A stretch of 64,000 nucleotides of DNA, taken from JABJOR01 sp965603075. GTDB lineage: Bacteria > Pseudomonadota > Alphaproteobacteria > Rhodospirillales > Casp-alpha2. The stretch is taken from positions 62,001 through 126,000 of the forward strand of contig CBFDBO010000001.1 in NCBI GenBank assembly GCA_965603075.1, written 5' to 3'. The notes beneath the pieces were generated by a model. It had not been told where the DNA came from and ran no database searches. It worked only from the letters and a program-made list of their open reading frames with translations. Shown piece by piece: positions 33,427 through 43,561 of this stretch. A program made the position numbers and the translations under genes. The stretch's first letter is position 1, and each line of letters opens with the position of its first letter.

Positions 33427-35532
33427 ATGTTTCAAAAAATCATCCCTACTTTTCTACGCAACCGTCTTTCAAGAAAAGTATTGATGATCGCTTTTGCCGT
33501 GGTTGTGATGGTAGAAGGGGCGCTCATTTCAATCATTATTGATCGCTATGAAAAAAACCAATTACAATCCTTGAACGATCAAGCCAAACTTTTGGTTTCT
33601 TCGGTCTTTCTAACCCACTCTGATGATATTTCCATTGATAAATTAACAGCTGCACTAAACAAAATACTATCCGAAGGTGTCATTTCAGGGGGGTTATTAT
33701 TAACAGGTGTTGGTGATCTAAGTGTACATTCTGGTGCCCCCCTCGCATCAATCACCAACAAAGAAAAAATGGATGTGTTATGGCAAGCCGAGCAGGTTAA
33801 CGCGCCCTATCCTATTCATGCTCGCCTCAATACCGCTGCAGTCCAATTGCGTGTCAGTGACTTCACAAGGCAAACTATCGCTATGGCCGTTACGGTGTCA
33901 TTTGCCATTGTATTGGGTCTGGCTTTGATAATGAACATGTTGGTCATGACGCCTTATTTGGCTTTACGTAATTACGTGGGATTGCCGCGTGAGATTGATA
34001 CCAGCAAAACGCAATGGCAGGATATCGATCAGATATTATCGAAAAGATTTAAACCTCAAGCCGAAATTATTTCTGTCGTTGATGATAATGCCGTTATCTT
34101 AATTGCCGAGAAAGAAGCGGAAATCGCCCGACTAAAAAATATCGAGACTGAATTATCGCTGCAAATTTCTGATATCCAAAAGCCAGCTCAACTCTCTACC
34201 ACAGATATACCTGCAAAAACTTTAGATAACCTTTTAGAACATGCTATTCATCAGTGGAATATAGAACGGGATTTAGAAGAGCAATCCGAACCCTATACAG
34301 GTGCAGTCTATGTACTTGAACTGATATCTAATTCAGATGAGGACATCTCTCATGCATTTAGGATGGACACACTCCACCGTTTGAATGATAGCGTTGGGGA
34401 TACGGGCAAAGTGATCCGTCTAAGCCCGTCTTCGTTTGCTATCATTATTGATAAAAAACAATCTGTCACCGATCACTTTAATAATGCAGAACGTTTTAAT
34501 TCTTCAATGGCAGGAACCTTCCGTGACAATGCGATTGCCTTTCAACTTTCTGCAAAAACTGGTATTGCGCGTTATCCAGCTGACGCTCGTACCACAGCCA
34601 AACTAATCCGTAATGCCACCTTGGCCCTTGATCATGCCAAAAGCGATGCTGGTAATTCGGCACGGTTTTTTGCCGCTAAAACCAATGAGGCGTTAAAAGA
34701 TCATGTTTCCATAAGTACGGATATTAGAAACGCTGTTAGCTCGGGTGATATATCTTTTGTTTACCAAGCCCGACTTAATTTGAATTCATATGAGATCACG
34801 GGTGTAGAAGCATTAATCAGATGGAACCACAGGGGCAAAACTTTATTGCCCGCAGATTTTATCGCCATTGCTGAATCCAGCGATGCAGGTGCGGCTATTG
34901 GCCGGCGCGCTCTATTTGAATGCACCAATGCCCATAAAGTTTTGCTGGATGACGGCATGCGCTCCATGGTTCTTTCAATCAATGTATCGCCCTCGTTAAT
35001 GAAGTCTGGTGAGATACTTAATGCGGTTAGAGCCGCGCTATTTGAAAGTCAGTTACCTTCGCATTTATTGGAATTGGAATTCCCCGAAGGGCTGCTCATG
35101 AGCGATCCAGTTGGTTACAAACCAACCATAATGGCCTTGCATCATATGGGGGTTAAAATAGCCCTCGACAGTTTTGGCACAGGCTATTCCAGCATAAAAC
35201 ATCTGGCAGACCTTCCCATTGATCGCTTAAAAATTGATCAAAGCTTTGTATCTGAATGCGATCCCATGGGCACCAAAACATCCAGTGATATAAAAACCAT
35301 TCAAGCCGCCGCAACTCTATCGATTGGATTGGATATTGCCGTCACGGCGGTGGGAACGCAGACTCTGGATCAAGTCGATTTTGTTCAGTCTATGGGCATT
35401 GAAGAAATTCAAGGTCATGCCTTTGTCGAACCCATGGAGATAAATAATTTTAAAGAATTTGTTGCGAATTTCTCCGAGACCACAAAAACGGTCCAAGCCC
35501 AGTCATTAGAGTATCAAAAACAGTCTGCATGA
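33427..35532 (+). CDS. Membrane GGDEF-EAL protein with both domains degenerate
   Basis: A 701-residue inner-membrane protein: helix 1 (about 16-38), a periplasmic segment of about 115 residues, helix 2 (about 155-177), a GGDEF-like domain (about 270-420) with no GGDEF motif (RLSPSSFAIIID in its place), and a C-terminal EAL domain. EAL landmarks retained are VEALIRWNH, INVSPS and LKIDQSF. The double aspartate is DSFGTG rather than DDFGTG, and the late glutamates of AEGVE are lost (AVGTQT). It is probably a catalytically dead cyclic-di-GMP binder or scaffold rather than a phosphodiesterase. Start could also be the TTG at 33421. Confidence 0.88.
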   Translation: MFQKIIPTFLRNRLSRKVLMIAFAVVVMVEGALISIIIDRYEKNQLQSLNDQAKLLVSSVFLTHSDDISIDKLTAALNKILSEGVISGGLLLTGVGDLSVHSGAPLASITNKEKMDVLWQAEQVNAPYPIHARLNTAAVQLRVSDFTRQTIAMAVTVSFAIVLGLALIMNMLVMTPYLALRNYVGLPREIDTSKTQWQDIDQILSKRFKPQAEIISVVDDNAVILIAEKEAEIARLKNIETELSLQISDIQKPAQLSTTDIPAKTLDNLLEHAIHQWNIERDLEEQSEPYTGAVYVLELISNSDEDISHAFRMDTLHRLNDSVGDTGKVIRLSPSSFAIIIDKKQSVTDHFNNAERFNSSMAGTFRDNAIAFQLSAKTGIARYPADARTTAKLIRNATLALDHAKSDAGNSARFFAAKTNEALKDHVSISTDIRNAVSSGDISFVYQARLNLNSYEITGVEALIRWNHRGKTLLPADFIAIAESSDAGAAIGRRALFECTNAHKVLLDDGMRSMVLSINVSPSLMKSGEILNAVRAALFESQLPSHLLELEFPEGLLMSDPVGYKPTIMALHHMGVKIALDSFGTGYSSIKHLADLPIDRLKIDQSFVSECDPMGTKTSSDIKTIQAAATLSIGLDIAVTAVGTQTLDQVDFVQSMGIEEIQGHAFVEPMEINNFKEFVANFSETTKTVQAQSLEYQKQSA

Positions 35533-35542
35533 TTTAAAGCGT

Positions 35543-37438
35543 TTAGTCGTCAACGTCTTCCATCTTGCCCGTCGCTTCAACCCACTTTTCTTCTACTTTC
35601 GCCAATTCATTTTTCAGCGATTTATGACGGGCTTGCAAGTTTGTCGCTTCATCTTCACGTCCCCCTTCATAAAGGGTGGGATCCGCCAAAGATGCTTCAA
35701 CTTTGATAATATCGTGCGACAGCTTTTCCATCCGCTTTTCGGTTTCTTTTACAAAGCGCAATAATTCATTGGCCTGAACCCGTTGGGCGGCTCTGGTTCG
35801 GCGTTGTTCTTTTTTATTAACCGGCCCACCATTACCAGCGGCTGGTTTTTTGTCCGTGCTCTGACGGGCTGTGCGTTTTTTATCGAGCAGCAATTGTTTG
35901 TATTCTTCTAGATCGCCATCATAAACTTTAACCGTGCCGTCATCGACCAGCCACAAACGGTCGCACGTTGTTTCCAACAAATGCACATCATGACTGACCA
36001 ACACAACCGCGCCATCATAGGTATTAATTGATTGCACCAACGCCTCACGAGAGTCCACGTCCAGGTGATTTGTCGGCTCATCAAGCAACAATAGCTGCGG
36101 CGCTTCGCGTGACATAATGGCGAGAACAAGACGGGCTTTCTCACCGCCCGACAAGCTGCTTGCTACGGTATTGGCTTTGGGACCTTGGAAACCAAATTTT
36201 CCCAAATGGGCCCGGATGCGTGGTTCGGGTTCCATTGGCATAAGCTTCAACATATGCTCATAGGCGGTTTCACCCATACTTAATTCATCAACCTGATGTT
36301 GAGCAAAGAAGCCAACCTTAAGTTTAGAAGATTTTCGAAGCGTGCCAGCCATTGGTTTAAGGCGAGAACCCAGCAACTTGATCAGCGTCGATTTACCATT
36401 GCCGTTGGCACCCAATAATCCAATCCGGTCATCCATATCAATACGTAAATTTAAATCACGCAAAATCGGTTTGCCGGTTTCGTACCCGGCTTCGGCATGA
36501 TCAATAGAGATAATGGGGGGCGATAATTGTTCTGGCTGAGGAAAATCGAAGTTGATACTTTGGTCCATCATCGCTTCGGCGATGGGCTCCATACGTTCGA
36601 TCATCTTTAAACGACTTTGGGCCTGCTTGGCTTTGGAGGCGGTATATCGAAAGCGATCCACAAAGGCTTGCAGGTGTTTACGCTGCTCCATTTGTTTGAC
36701 CCGCATTTTGCCGTCCAGCTCAAGCCGCTCCCGACGCGTGCGCTCAAACCGGTCATAGTTACCAGAGTACCGAACAAGCTTCAGATTTTCCAAATGGATG
36801 ATTTCATTGGCAACCGCGTTCAAGAACGTCCGGTCATGAGAAATCATAAACAATGTACCGCGCCAGTTTTTCAGATGGTTCTCAAGCCACATAGAGGCTT
36901 CCAAATCCAAATGGTTGGTGGGTTCGTCCAACAACAGCATATCGGGATTGGCAAACAGAGTGGACGCCAACGCAACACGCATACGCCAACCACCGGAGAA
37001 GCTATTTAGGGATTCTTGTTGTGCTTCTTCGGAAAACCCAAGTCCGGAAAGAATAGCCGCCGCACGCGTTGGTGCGGTATAGGCATCAATATCGTTAAGC
37101 CGTTCATGAATATCGGCAATACGACCGGGGTCGGTTGCTGTATCGGCTTCCCGTAAAAGAGACGTCCGTTCGGTATCAGAGGCCAACACACAATCGATAA
37201 GGCTGATACTACCATCCGGGGCTTCCTGAGCCACACAGGCAACTTTAATGCGCGGACGCAGGGTCAACGTCCCCCCGTCGGCCTGAATTTCATCCAAGAT
37301 GAGCCGGATTAGAGTTGATTTACCCGTGCCGTTACGCCCCACAAAACCGACTTTGTGGCCTTGGGTGATAACAACTGTGGCTTTATCAAATAAAGTCCGT
37401 CCGGCGACCCGGTATGTAAGTTCGTTAATATGTAACAT
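35543..37438 (-). CDS. ABC-F family ATPase (Uup/YheS-like)
   Basis: ABC-F proteins have two ATP-binding cassettes and no membrane domain and act on the ribosome. The 631-residue protein has Walker A sites GRNGTGKST and GANGNGKST, signatures SFSGGWRMR and SLSGGEKAR, and Walker B LLLDEPTNHLDL / LLLDEPTNHLDV. A charged linker between cassettes includes RMKVKQMEQRKHLQAFVDRF-like helices, and the C-terminal 100 residues form a coiled coil. It is cytosolic. It converges with the GGDEF-EAL gene and is 52 bases from the upstream DMT transporter gene's stop. Confidence 0.92.
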   Translation of the reverse strand: MLHINELTYRVAGRTLFDKATVVITQGHKVGFVGRNGTGKSTLIRLILDEIQADGGTLTLRPRIKVACVAQEAPDGSISLIDCVLASDTERTSLLREADTATDPGRIADIHERLNDIDAYTAPTRAAAILSGLGFSEEAQQESLNSFSGGWRMRVALASTLFANPDMLLLDEPTNHLDLEASMWLENHLKNWRGTLFMISHDRTFLNAVANEIIHLENLKLVRYSGNYDRFERTRRERLELDGKMRVKQMEQRKHLQAFVDRFRYTASKAKQAQSRLKMIERMEPIAEAMMDQSINFDFPQPEQLSPPIISIDHAEAGYETGKPILRDLNLRIDMDDRIGLLGANGNGKSTLIKLLGSRLKPMAGTLRKSSKLKVGFFAQHQVDELSMGETAYEHMLKLMPMEPEPRIRAHLGKFGFQGPKANTVASSLSGGEKARLVLAIMSREAPQLLLLDEPTNHLDVDSREALVQSINTYDGAVVLVSHDVHLLETTCDRLWLVDDGTVKVYDGDLEEYKQLLLDKKRTARQSTDKKPAAGNGGPVNKKEQRRTRAAQRVQANELLRFVKETEKRMEKLSHDIIKVEASLADPTLYEGGREDEATNLQARHKSLKNELAKVEEKWVEATGKMEDVDD

Positions 37439-37489
37439 TATGGGGCGCTACATAGCACAGCATACACAAGAGTAAACCATTACCCGTCA

Positions 37490-38404
37490 TCAACCATACA
37501 TTAGAAGCACTAGGATCCCAACACCAACCAAGAACATACCGACCAGCTCCAATTTTGTGGTTTGTTCTTTGAAGAGAAAGTAGGATATGGCAAGAGCAAA
37601 GATAAACTCAACCTGACCAAGAGCTTTAACATAGGTCGCCCGCTCTAGGGTCATAGCAACGAACCAACCAATGGAGCCCAAAGCAGAAGTAAGTCCCACA
37701 AAGGTGGATAATTTCCATTGTTGAGCAACGATTTTGAATTGATGATTGCTGCGAAATACCATCCAGACAACGGTAATAGTGCTTTGAATGATCAACATCA
37801 AAACCAATACCAAGCCAGCGGTAAATAAATAATCATCAGAACCAAACGACAAACTGGAACGTCTTATGGATAAACTGGTGATCGCAAATGCCAGCCCAGA
37901 GCTCAAACCAACAAGCGTCGACTTGCTCCATAATTTCTGGAATATACTGGCCCCGTCCAGCTCTGAGGAACGCGCAATGCTGAGAACCATCACGCCACCG
38001 ACACTGATAACAACGGCGAACCAAACCCCAGCACCGATAAGTTCACCAAAAAAGATTGAACCAATGATTGCCGTTAAAACTGTTTCAATACGGGCGTAAG
38101 TGATCCCAACGGCAAAGTTTCTGAGGCTGAATAAGTAGACTAATAATACCGTCGCGACCACCTGAAGAACGGCGGATATAGCCGTATAAATAAGGAATGT
38201 TTGGTTTAAAGGGGGGAACGATAGATCATGCAGATACATCACCCCCCACAGATAGATCACAGCAATTGGCAAGCCAAAGACGAACCGCACCATGGTTGCC
38301 CCCATAGCATCAACGTGTTGGGTTAATTGCCGTTGCCCTGCTGTTCTGACTGATTGCATGACCACCGCAAACAATGTGAGGGCGATCCATCCCCACTGAT
38401 CCAC
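37490..38404 (-). CDS. EamA/DMT-family transporter
   Basis: A 304-residue protein with about ten membrane helices in two EamA repeats (about 1-140 and 155-303), typical of the drug/metabolite transporter superfamily. TYARIETVLTAIIGSIFFGE and ATYVKALGQVEFIFALAISY are the paired end-of-repeat segments. The start is GTG at 38404. Substrate unknown; relatives export amino acids or metabolites. It lies upstream of the ABC-F gene on the same strand and divergent from ndk. Confidence 0.88.
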   Translation of the reverse strand: MDQWGWIALTLFAVVMQSVRTAGQRQLTQHVDAMGATMVRFVFGLPIAVIYLWGVMYLHDLSFPPLNQTFLIYTAISAVLQVVATVLLVYLFSLRNFAVGITYARIETVLTAIIGSIFFGELIGAGVWFAVVISVGGVMVLSIARSSELDGASIFQKLWSKSTLVGLSSGLAFAITSLSIRRSSLSFGSDDYLFTAGLVLVLMLIIQSTITVVWMVFRSNHQFKIVAQQWKLSTFVGLTSALGSIGWFVAMTLERATYVKALGQVEFIFALAISYFLFKEQTTKLELVGMFLVGVGILVLLMYG

Positions 38405-38607
38405 ACTTTTATCCTTTTAATTTAAGCCATATTTAGCAATATCAGGCTCTTAAAAAAGCGCAACCTGTAATCAGGCCTATCATTAATCCGTAGAAATAAG
38501 TTATGTGTGGCTTGCATCATGGCTCAGTAGTGGCTATAAACCCGCCGCATTGTGGTTCGTAACTTTTCAGGCGATCCACCACCTAAATTTATTAAGGAGA
38601 TCAGCCA

Positions 38608-39030
38608 ATGGCTGTCGAACAAACACTTTCAATTATTAAACCTGATGCAACACGCCGTAATCTCACTGGCAAAATCAATGCCCGTTTTGAAGATCAAGAT
38701 CTGCGTATTGTTGCTCAAAAACGTCTTCAACTCACCACCGCACAAGCTGAAGGCTTCTACGCTGAACACAGCGAACGGGCTTTCTTTGGTGATCTGGTCA
38801 CGTTCATGTGTTCCGGTCCTGTGGTTGTTCAGGTTCTTGAAGGTGAAAACGCTATCACTAAAAATCGCGAAATTATGGGTGCTACGAACCCTGCAAATGC
38901 AGACGAAGGCACCATTCGTCGCGATTTCGCAGAAAATATTGAAGCCAATTCCGTACACGGTTCTGATAGCCCAGCATCAGCTGCACGCGAAATTGCCTAC
39001 TACTTCAGCGCTCTTGAAATAGTTGGATAA
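38608..39030 (+). CDS. ndk: Nucleoside diphosphate kinase
   Basis: Ndk equalises nucleoside triphosphate pools by passing phosphate through a histidine. The 140-residue protein shows SIIKPDATRR, FYAEHSERAFFGDL, MGATNPANADEGTIRRDFA, and the phosphorylated His117 in NSVHGSDS. A strong AAGGAG precedes the ATG. It is monocistronic, ended by a clear terminator at 39052. Confidence 0.97.
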   Translation: MAVEQTLSIIKPDATRRNLTGKINARFEDQDLRIVAQKRLQLTTAQAEGFYAEHSERAFFGDLVTFMCSGPVVVQVLEGENAITKNREIMGATNPANADEGTIRRDFAENIEANSVHGSDSPASAAREIAYYFSALEIVG

Positions 39031-39051
39031 CGTCACGTTACAAATTTTTAA

Positions 39052-39087
39052 AAGGCCGCTTCTGATAACAGAGGCGGCCTTTTTTTA
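39052..39087 (+). terminator. Rho-independent terminator of ndk
   Basis: Bases 39052-39064 pair with 39069-39081 (13 pairs with one T-G wobble, core AAGGCCGC/GCGGCCTT) around an ATAA loop, followed by a T-run to 39086. Confidence 0.92.
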
Positions 39088-39194
39088 TGCCCCAAGTTGA
39101 TTGTTACAGGAGCAATTTATCTCTTGCTTATCTAGCTCAACAGAAACTATATGATATTTAATTAATAATTCACGACATAACAGCAGTGTAAATT

Positions 39195-40448
39195 ATGGAA
39201 ACAATCAAAAAATCAAATCTATTCACCCCGGTTTTAATCGCTGGGTGTTTGATCCTGATGACCGGATTTGCTATTCGCGCCAGTTACGGCGTGTTTCAGA
39301 TCCCCATCGCGGATCAGTTTGGTTGGCTTCGTTCTGAATTTTCACTGGCAATCGCCATTCAAAACCTTGCGTGGGGTGTCGGTCAGCCCATTTTTGGTGC
39401 GCTGGCTGAAAAATTTGGTAATGCCAAAGCCATTATCTTAGGCTCTTTAACCTACGCGCTCGGCTTGGTCCTCAGCAGCTACGCTATCACGCCCGAAGCA
39501 CATCAATTTTACGCTATTTTAGTTGGGTTTGGGATTGCGGGCACAGGCTTTGGGGTTATTTTGGCCGTCGTGGGTAGAGCAGCCTCTGACAAGAACCGCT
39601 CCCTTACCCTTGGCATTGCAACAGCAGCCGGCTCCGCCGGACAAATCATCGGCGCGCCAACAGCCGATTACCTATTACAGCTGATGCCTTGGTCCAGCGT
39701 ATTTCTTGTCTTTGCGGCATCGATCTTAGCCGTCTTAATCTTTCTCCCCATGATGCGCACCCAACCCGTCGTTGCCTCCAAAACCGATATAGAAGAAAGC
39801 CTTAGAAAGGTTTTGGGACAGGCTTTTAAAGACCCGACCTATGGCATGATTTTCTTAGGCTTCTTTTCATGTGGATTTCAATTGGCCTTTGTAACCGCAC
39901 ATTTCCCTGCTTTTATTACCGAAGTTTGCGCGGCCATCCCGCCCAATAGCCTTTTGCGCAGTATCGGTGTAAATACCTCATCCTCCCTTGGGGCGTTATC
40001 CATTGCCCTTATCGGCTTTGCAAATATTGCCGGGACGATAATCGCAGGCGCATTAGGGAATTATTGGCCCAAAAAGTATCTGCTCGCCATTATCTACACG
40101 GGACGCACGATTGCAGCCGTTTGGTTTATTATGGTCCCTATGACACCTGATACAGTGATTATATTCTCTCTCACCATGGGAAGCCTTTGGTTGGCGACCG
40201 TTCCCTTAACATCGGGCTTAATCGCGCATATTTACGGCCTTAAATATATGGGAACATTGTTTGGTATCGTCTTTTTCTCCCACCAGATGGGCTCATTCAT
40301 GGGCGTATGGCTGGGGGGCGTCATGTACGATCAATATGGATCCTATAACATGGTTTGGTGGATTGGTATTGGTGTGGGGCTGTTTTCAGCCATTATCCAT
40401 CTGCCAATACGCGAATCGCCCGTTATAAAGCCTGTTGCAGCTTCTTAA
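39195..40448 (+). CDS. MFS transporter (monocarboxylate/oxalate-type)
   Basis: A 417-residue, 12-helix MFS protein. The N-terminal ASYGVFQIPIADQFGWLRSE and AIAIQNLAWGVGQPIFGALA match the MCT/OxlT-like branch that moves organic acids. A cytoplasmic loop of about 20 residues separates the two halves. The second half has FSHQMGSFMGVWLGGVMYD. Substrate not determined. The stop overlaps the convergent purN stop region by 4 bases. Confidence 0.88.
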   Translation: METIKKSNLFTPVLIAGCLILMTGFAIRASYGVFQIPIADQFGWLRSEFSLAIAIQNLAWGVGQPIFGALAEKFGNAKAIILGSLTYALGLVLSSYAITPEAHQFYAILVGFGIAGTGFGVILAVVGRAASDKNRSLTLGIATAAGSAGQIIGAPTADYLLQLMPWSSVFLVFAASILAVLIFLPMMRTQPVVASKTDIEESLRKVLGQAFKDPTYGMIFLGFFSCGFQLAFVTAHFPAFITEVCAAIPPNSLLRSIGVNTSSSLGALSIALIGFANIAGTIIAGALGNYWPKKYLLAIIYTGRTIAAVWFIMVPMTPDTVIIFSLTMGSLWLATVPLTSGLIAHIYGLKYMGTLFGIVFFSHQMGSFMGVWLGGVMYDQYGSYNMVWWIGIGVGLFSAIIHLPIRESPVIKPVAAS

Positions 40449-41101
40449 GTTTTATTAATTGGGCTTACGATAGATTTATCAAACATATCTACACCGGAGA
40501 TAATCACTTTCTCAGCAGACACCCGTACGTTGCCGTCGGCAATCCAATTAACGGCTTGGGGGTAAAGCAGGTGTTCTTGCTCCAAAATACGGGCCGATAA
40601 ACTGTCTTCATCATCAGAGGGCAATACAGGCACCACCGCTTGGGCGATGATCGGGCCATCGTCGAGCTCTGCCCGTACAAAATGCACTGAACATCCGGCA
40701 AACCGAACCCCCATTTCAACGGCCTGTGCCTGTACGTTTAAACCTTTGAAGGCGGGTAATAAGGAGGGATGAATATTAATCAATCGGTCACGCCAACTGT
40801 TGACGAACGCTTCCCCTAGCAACCATAGAAAGCCTGCCAGGCAAACCAAGCGGGCGCCGGATTGCTTAATACGATCATTGAGCGCTTCATCGAAATCAGG
40901 GCGGTTTTCATAATCCGAATATTTGATAATGGCCGTTTGAATACCCGCTTGCGCAGCCACATTGATACCTTCTGCACTGGCGCGGTTAGAAATCACCAAG
41001 ACGATTTCAAAGTTACTATTTTCTTGCTGGGAAGCCTTCATTAAAGATTGAAGGTTTGATCCCCGTCCGGATATAAGAACAGCTACTTTTAGCCTAGCCA
41101 T
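40445..41101 (-). CDS. purN: Phosphoribosylglycinamide formyltransferase
   Basis: PurN transfers a formyl group from 10-formyl-THF to GAR in purine synthesis. The 218-residue protein has the N-terminal VLISGRGSNLQSL (phosphate loop), the catalytic stretch INIHPSLLPAFKG with Asn and His, and SVHFVRAELDDGPIIAQ with the catalytic Asp. Its start lies within the last codons of purM (13-base overlap), so the two are co-transcribed and translationally coupled. Confidence 0.96.
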   Translation of the reverse strand: MARLKVAVLISGRGSNLQSLMKASQQENSNFEIVLVISNRASAEGINVAAQAGIQTAIIKYSDYENRPDFDEALNDRIKQSGARLVCLAGFLWLLGEAFVNSWRDRLINIHPSLLPAFKGLNVQAQAVEMGVRFAGCSVHFVRAELDDGPIIAQAVVPVLPSDDEDSLSARILEQEHLLYPQAVNWIADGNVRVSAEKVIISGVDMFDKSIVSPINKT

Positions 41102-42189
41102 GCGCCCTCAAGCCCTTCTATGTTAACAGACTGATCACCCCGTTTTGTTACGGTTCCCATTCGGCTAACGACTTCTCCCGCATCATTGAAATAACGCGTC
41201 AGCACCTCGACTTGCTCGGCATCGACAATCACAACCATGCCCACCCCGCAATTAAAAGTACGGGTCATTTCAATGGCATCGACACCGCCCGCGTCCGATA
41301 ACCATTTAAAGATCGGTGGCACAGGCCAACTTCCTGCTATTAAATCGACCCCCAAATGATCGGGTAAGATGCGGGGAATGTTTTCCAATAACCCGCCCCC
41401 GGTAATATGGGCAAAGGCATGTATGCCCCCGGTTTTAATAGCCCCGAGGCAACTTTTTACATAAATCTTTGTAGGACGTAACAAAACCTCACCCATGGTG
41501 ACATTATCTTCAAATGGTGCCGCAGACCCATACGTTAACCCCGATATTTCAAGGATACGTCTGACCAAAGAAAAGCCGTTTGAATGAACACCGCTAGAGC
41601 CTAAACCAAGCACCACATCGCCCTCGGCCACATCTTTACCTGTTAGCTCACCGCCTCGCTCCACGGCCCCGACACAGAACCCGGCCAGGTCATAATCATC
41701 ATTGCTATACATACCGGGCATTTCGGCGGTCTCACCACCAATCAAGGCACATCCTGCTTGTTTACAACCTTCGGCAATACCGGCAATTACTTTGGTGGCT
41801 GAGGGTACGTCTAACGCCCCCGTAGCGAAATAATCAAGAAAAAATAAGGGTTCTGCACCCTGTACCACCAAATCATTCACACACATGGCAACCAAATCGA
41901 TTCCCACGTCATCATGAAGGTTGGTATCAATGGCGATTTTTAATTTTGTACCGACACCGTCATTGGCGGCAACCAAAACCGGGTCATTATAACCAGCGGC
42001 CTTTAAATCAAAAAACCCACCAAATCCTCCAAGTCCTGCCATAACACCGGAGCGTTCTGTTGATTTTGCATGAGGCTTTATCGCATCAACAAGAGCATTC
42101 CCGGCGTCTATATCGACGCCCGCTTCCCGGTAATTGAGACCATTTTTGGTGCTTGGTGTATCGGTTTTGTTTTGTTTGGTCTCTGACAT
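41089..42189 (-). CDS. purM: Phosphoribosylformylglycinamidine cyclo-ligase
   Basis: PurM closes FGAM to AIR with ATP. The 366-residue protein has NYREAGVDIDAGN, LVAANDGVGTKLKIA, VQGAEPLFFLDYFATG, IGGETAEMPGMY, and HITGGGLLENIPRILP, all family hallmarks. I chose ATG 42189; the frame begins three codons upstream at a TTG that sits too close to the AGGA ribosome-binding site. purM-purN divergent from DUF2066-perM-hdaA is a recurrent alphaproteobacterial order. Confidence 0.96.
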   Translation of the reverse strand: MSETKQNKTDTPSTKNGLNYREAGVDIDAGNALVDAIKPHAKSTERSGVMAGLGGFGGFFDLKAAGYNDPVLVAANDGVGTKLKIAIDTNLHDDVGIDLVAMCVNDLVVQGAEPLFFLDYFATGALDVPSATKVIAGIAEGCKQAGCALIGGETAEMPGMYSNDDYDLAGFCVGAVERGGELTGKDVAEGDVVLGLGSSGVHSNGFSLVRRILEISGLTYGSAAPFEDNVTMGEVLLRPTKIYVKSCLGAIKTGGIHAFAHITGGGLLENIPRILPDHLGVDLIAGSWPVPPIFKWLSDAGGVDAIEMTRTFNCGVGMVVIVDAEQVEVLTRYFNDAGEVVSRMGTVTKRGDQSVNIEGLEGAWLG

Positions 42190-42356
42190 TGAGCTCAAAT
42201 CCTTTGGTGTTTTTTAGAGTGTATACTTTATTTAGCTTGCCATGCGCCGTTTAAAATAGAATCTTTACGCAGTTTCTAATAAACCGTCATTATCGAACGC
42301 AAGTATCTTAGAACAACTGCTTCGTAAATAACCGCAAAAAGATTATTGTTCAGCAT

Positions 42357-43508
42357 ATGTTTTTCACAGACCGTTTCACAGGCCATTTCACAGGCCATGG
42401 ATACAAAATTTATACCGAAACAGCAACTCTCTGCGTGCTGTTTTTTGCCATTGGAATGCTAATTCTACCGCAAAATAGCCTGGCTCAGACAAGCGTCTTT
42501 GAAATTCAGAACATTGCCGTTGATGCTACGGCCGCATCAGCAGCCAAAGCCCGCGACAAAGCACTCGCTAAAGGTCAGTTAATAGCCTTCAACACCCTGC
42601 TGCGTCGCCTTACATTACGGTCGCATCATTCAATGTTACCAGCACCCGATAGTAGTACCGTTTCAACTTATGTATTGGATTTCTCTGTATCGAATGAGAA
42701 AACATCCAGTGTTCGTTATCTCGCCAATTTGCATGTGCGCTTTAAAAGCAACGATATTCGTCTGTTACTCAGTGAATTCGGTCTCCCATTTGCTGAAACT
42801 ATCAGCGCCCCCACCGTGATCATTCCGGTCATGGAAAAAGCTGGATCACTAGAGTTATGGGAAGAAACCAATATCTGGCGCAAGATCTGGCACCAACTTG
42901 ACGGGCAAAATGGATTAGTACCTTTGGTACATCCTAGGGGTGATTTGAACGATATTACCGATATTGGTGCTCAACATGCCATTAATGGGGACCGACCACG
43001 CTTAGACACCATTGCAAAGCGATATAACGCGGGTGCCACTCAAGTTGTCCATGCCGCGTTAAGACAATCACCAGAAGGCGACATAAATATTCTCGATATT
43101 TTTGTTTCGCGCTATGGGGCGGGTGGAAGAACGGGTTCGGCTCAAAAGCTAACACTAACAGCCCCAACCACCGACCCTATATCTCAATTGTTAGCCCGCG
43201 GGGTCGGTGATACGGGTCAGTTAATCGAAGATAGCTGGAAAAATACTAATTTAATGAATTACGGAGAACGAGGCGTTCTGGCCGTTTCGGTTCCTTTTGA
43301 GAATTTAAAAGAATGGTTATCAATGCAAAGCCGTATTGAGCAAATTGCCGTCATTGAGCGGGTTGATGTGGTTTTACTATCACGGGACGAAGCCCGCCTG
43401 AATTTACACTTTATGGGTACCGCCAACCAATTGGAACTTGCCATGGAGCAAACCAGACTTAATTTGAGTCAGGACCAAGGTGTGTGGTATATAAAATCTA
43501 CACCGTAG
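42357..43508 (+). CDS. DUF2066 family secreted protein
   Basis: A 383-residue protein with a signal peptide whose hydrophobic core is ATLCVLFFAIGMLIL and likely cut after LAQ (about 44). The mature part begins SVFEIQNIAVDATAASAAKARDKALAKG, in which AR-x-KAL is typical of DUF2066. The N-terminus before the core is unusual: three 12-base repeats encode FTDR-FTGH-FTGH. No ribosome-binding site is clear. It precedes perM and hdaA and is probably in one operon with them. The molecular role is unknown. Confidence 0.88.
   Translation: MFFTDRFTGHFTGHGYKIYTETATLCVLFFAIGMLILPQNSLAQTSVFEIQNIAVDATAASAAKARDKALAKGQLIAFNTLLRRLTLRSHHSMLPAPDSSTVSTYVLDFSVSNEKTSSVRYLANLHVRFKSNDIRLLLSEFGLPFAETISAPTVIIPVMEKAGSLELWEETNIWRKIWHQLDGQNGLVPLVHPRGDLNDITDIGAQHAINGDRPRLDTIAKRYNAGATQVVHAALRQSPEGDINILDIFVSRYGAGGRTGSAQKLTLTAPTTDPISQLLARGVGDTGQLIEDSWKNTNLMNYGERGVLAVSVPFENLKEWLSMQSRIEQIAVIERVDVVLLSRDEARLNLHFMGTANQLELAMEQTRLNLSQDQGVWYIKSTP
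42363..42398 (+). repeat. Three 12-bp tandem units at the start of the DUF2066 gene
   Basis: TTCACAGACCGT, TTCACAGGCCAT and TTCACAGGCCAT lie head to tail in frame, encoding FTDR, FTGH and FTGH. In-frame expansion by slippage is the simplest explanation. Confidence 0.8.
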
Positions 43509-43561
43509 AAGACTGTTACTATTAAAAAATACTGACGTAATGACATTCAGGACATTTGAAG

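Noticed and set aside
38420..38480. Minus-strand hairpin with a T-run (CCTG-ATTA-CAGG) near 38475
   Set aside because: The stem has four pairs and no minus-strand gene ends there.
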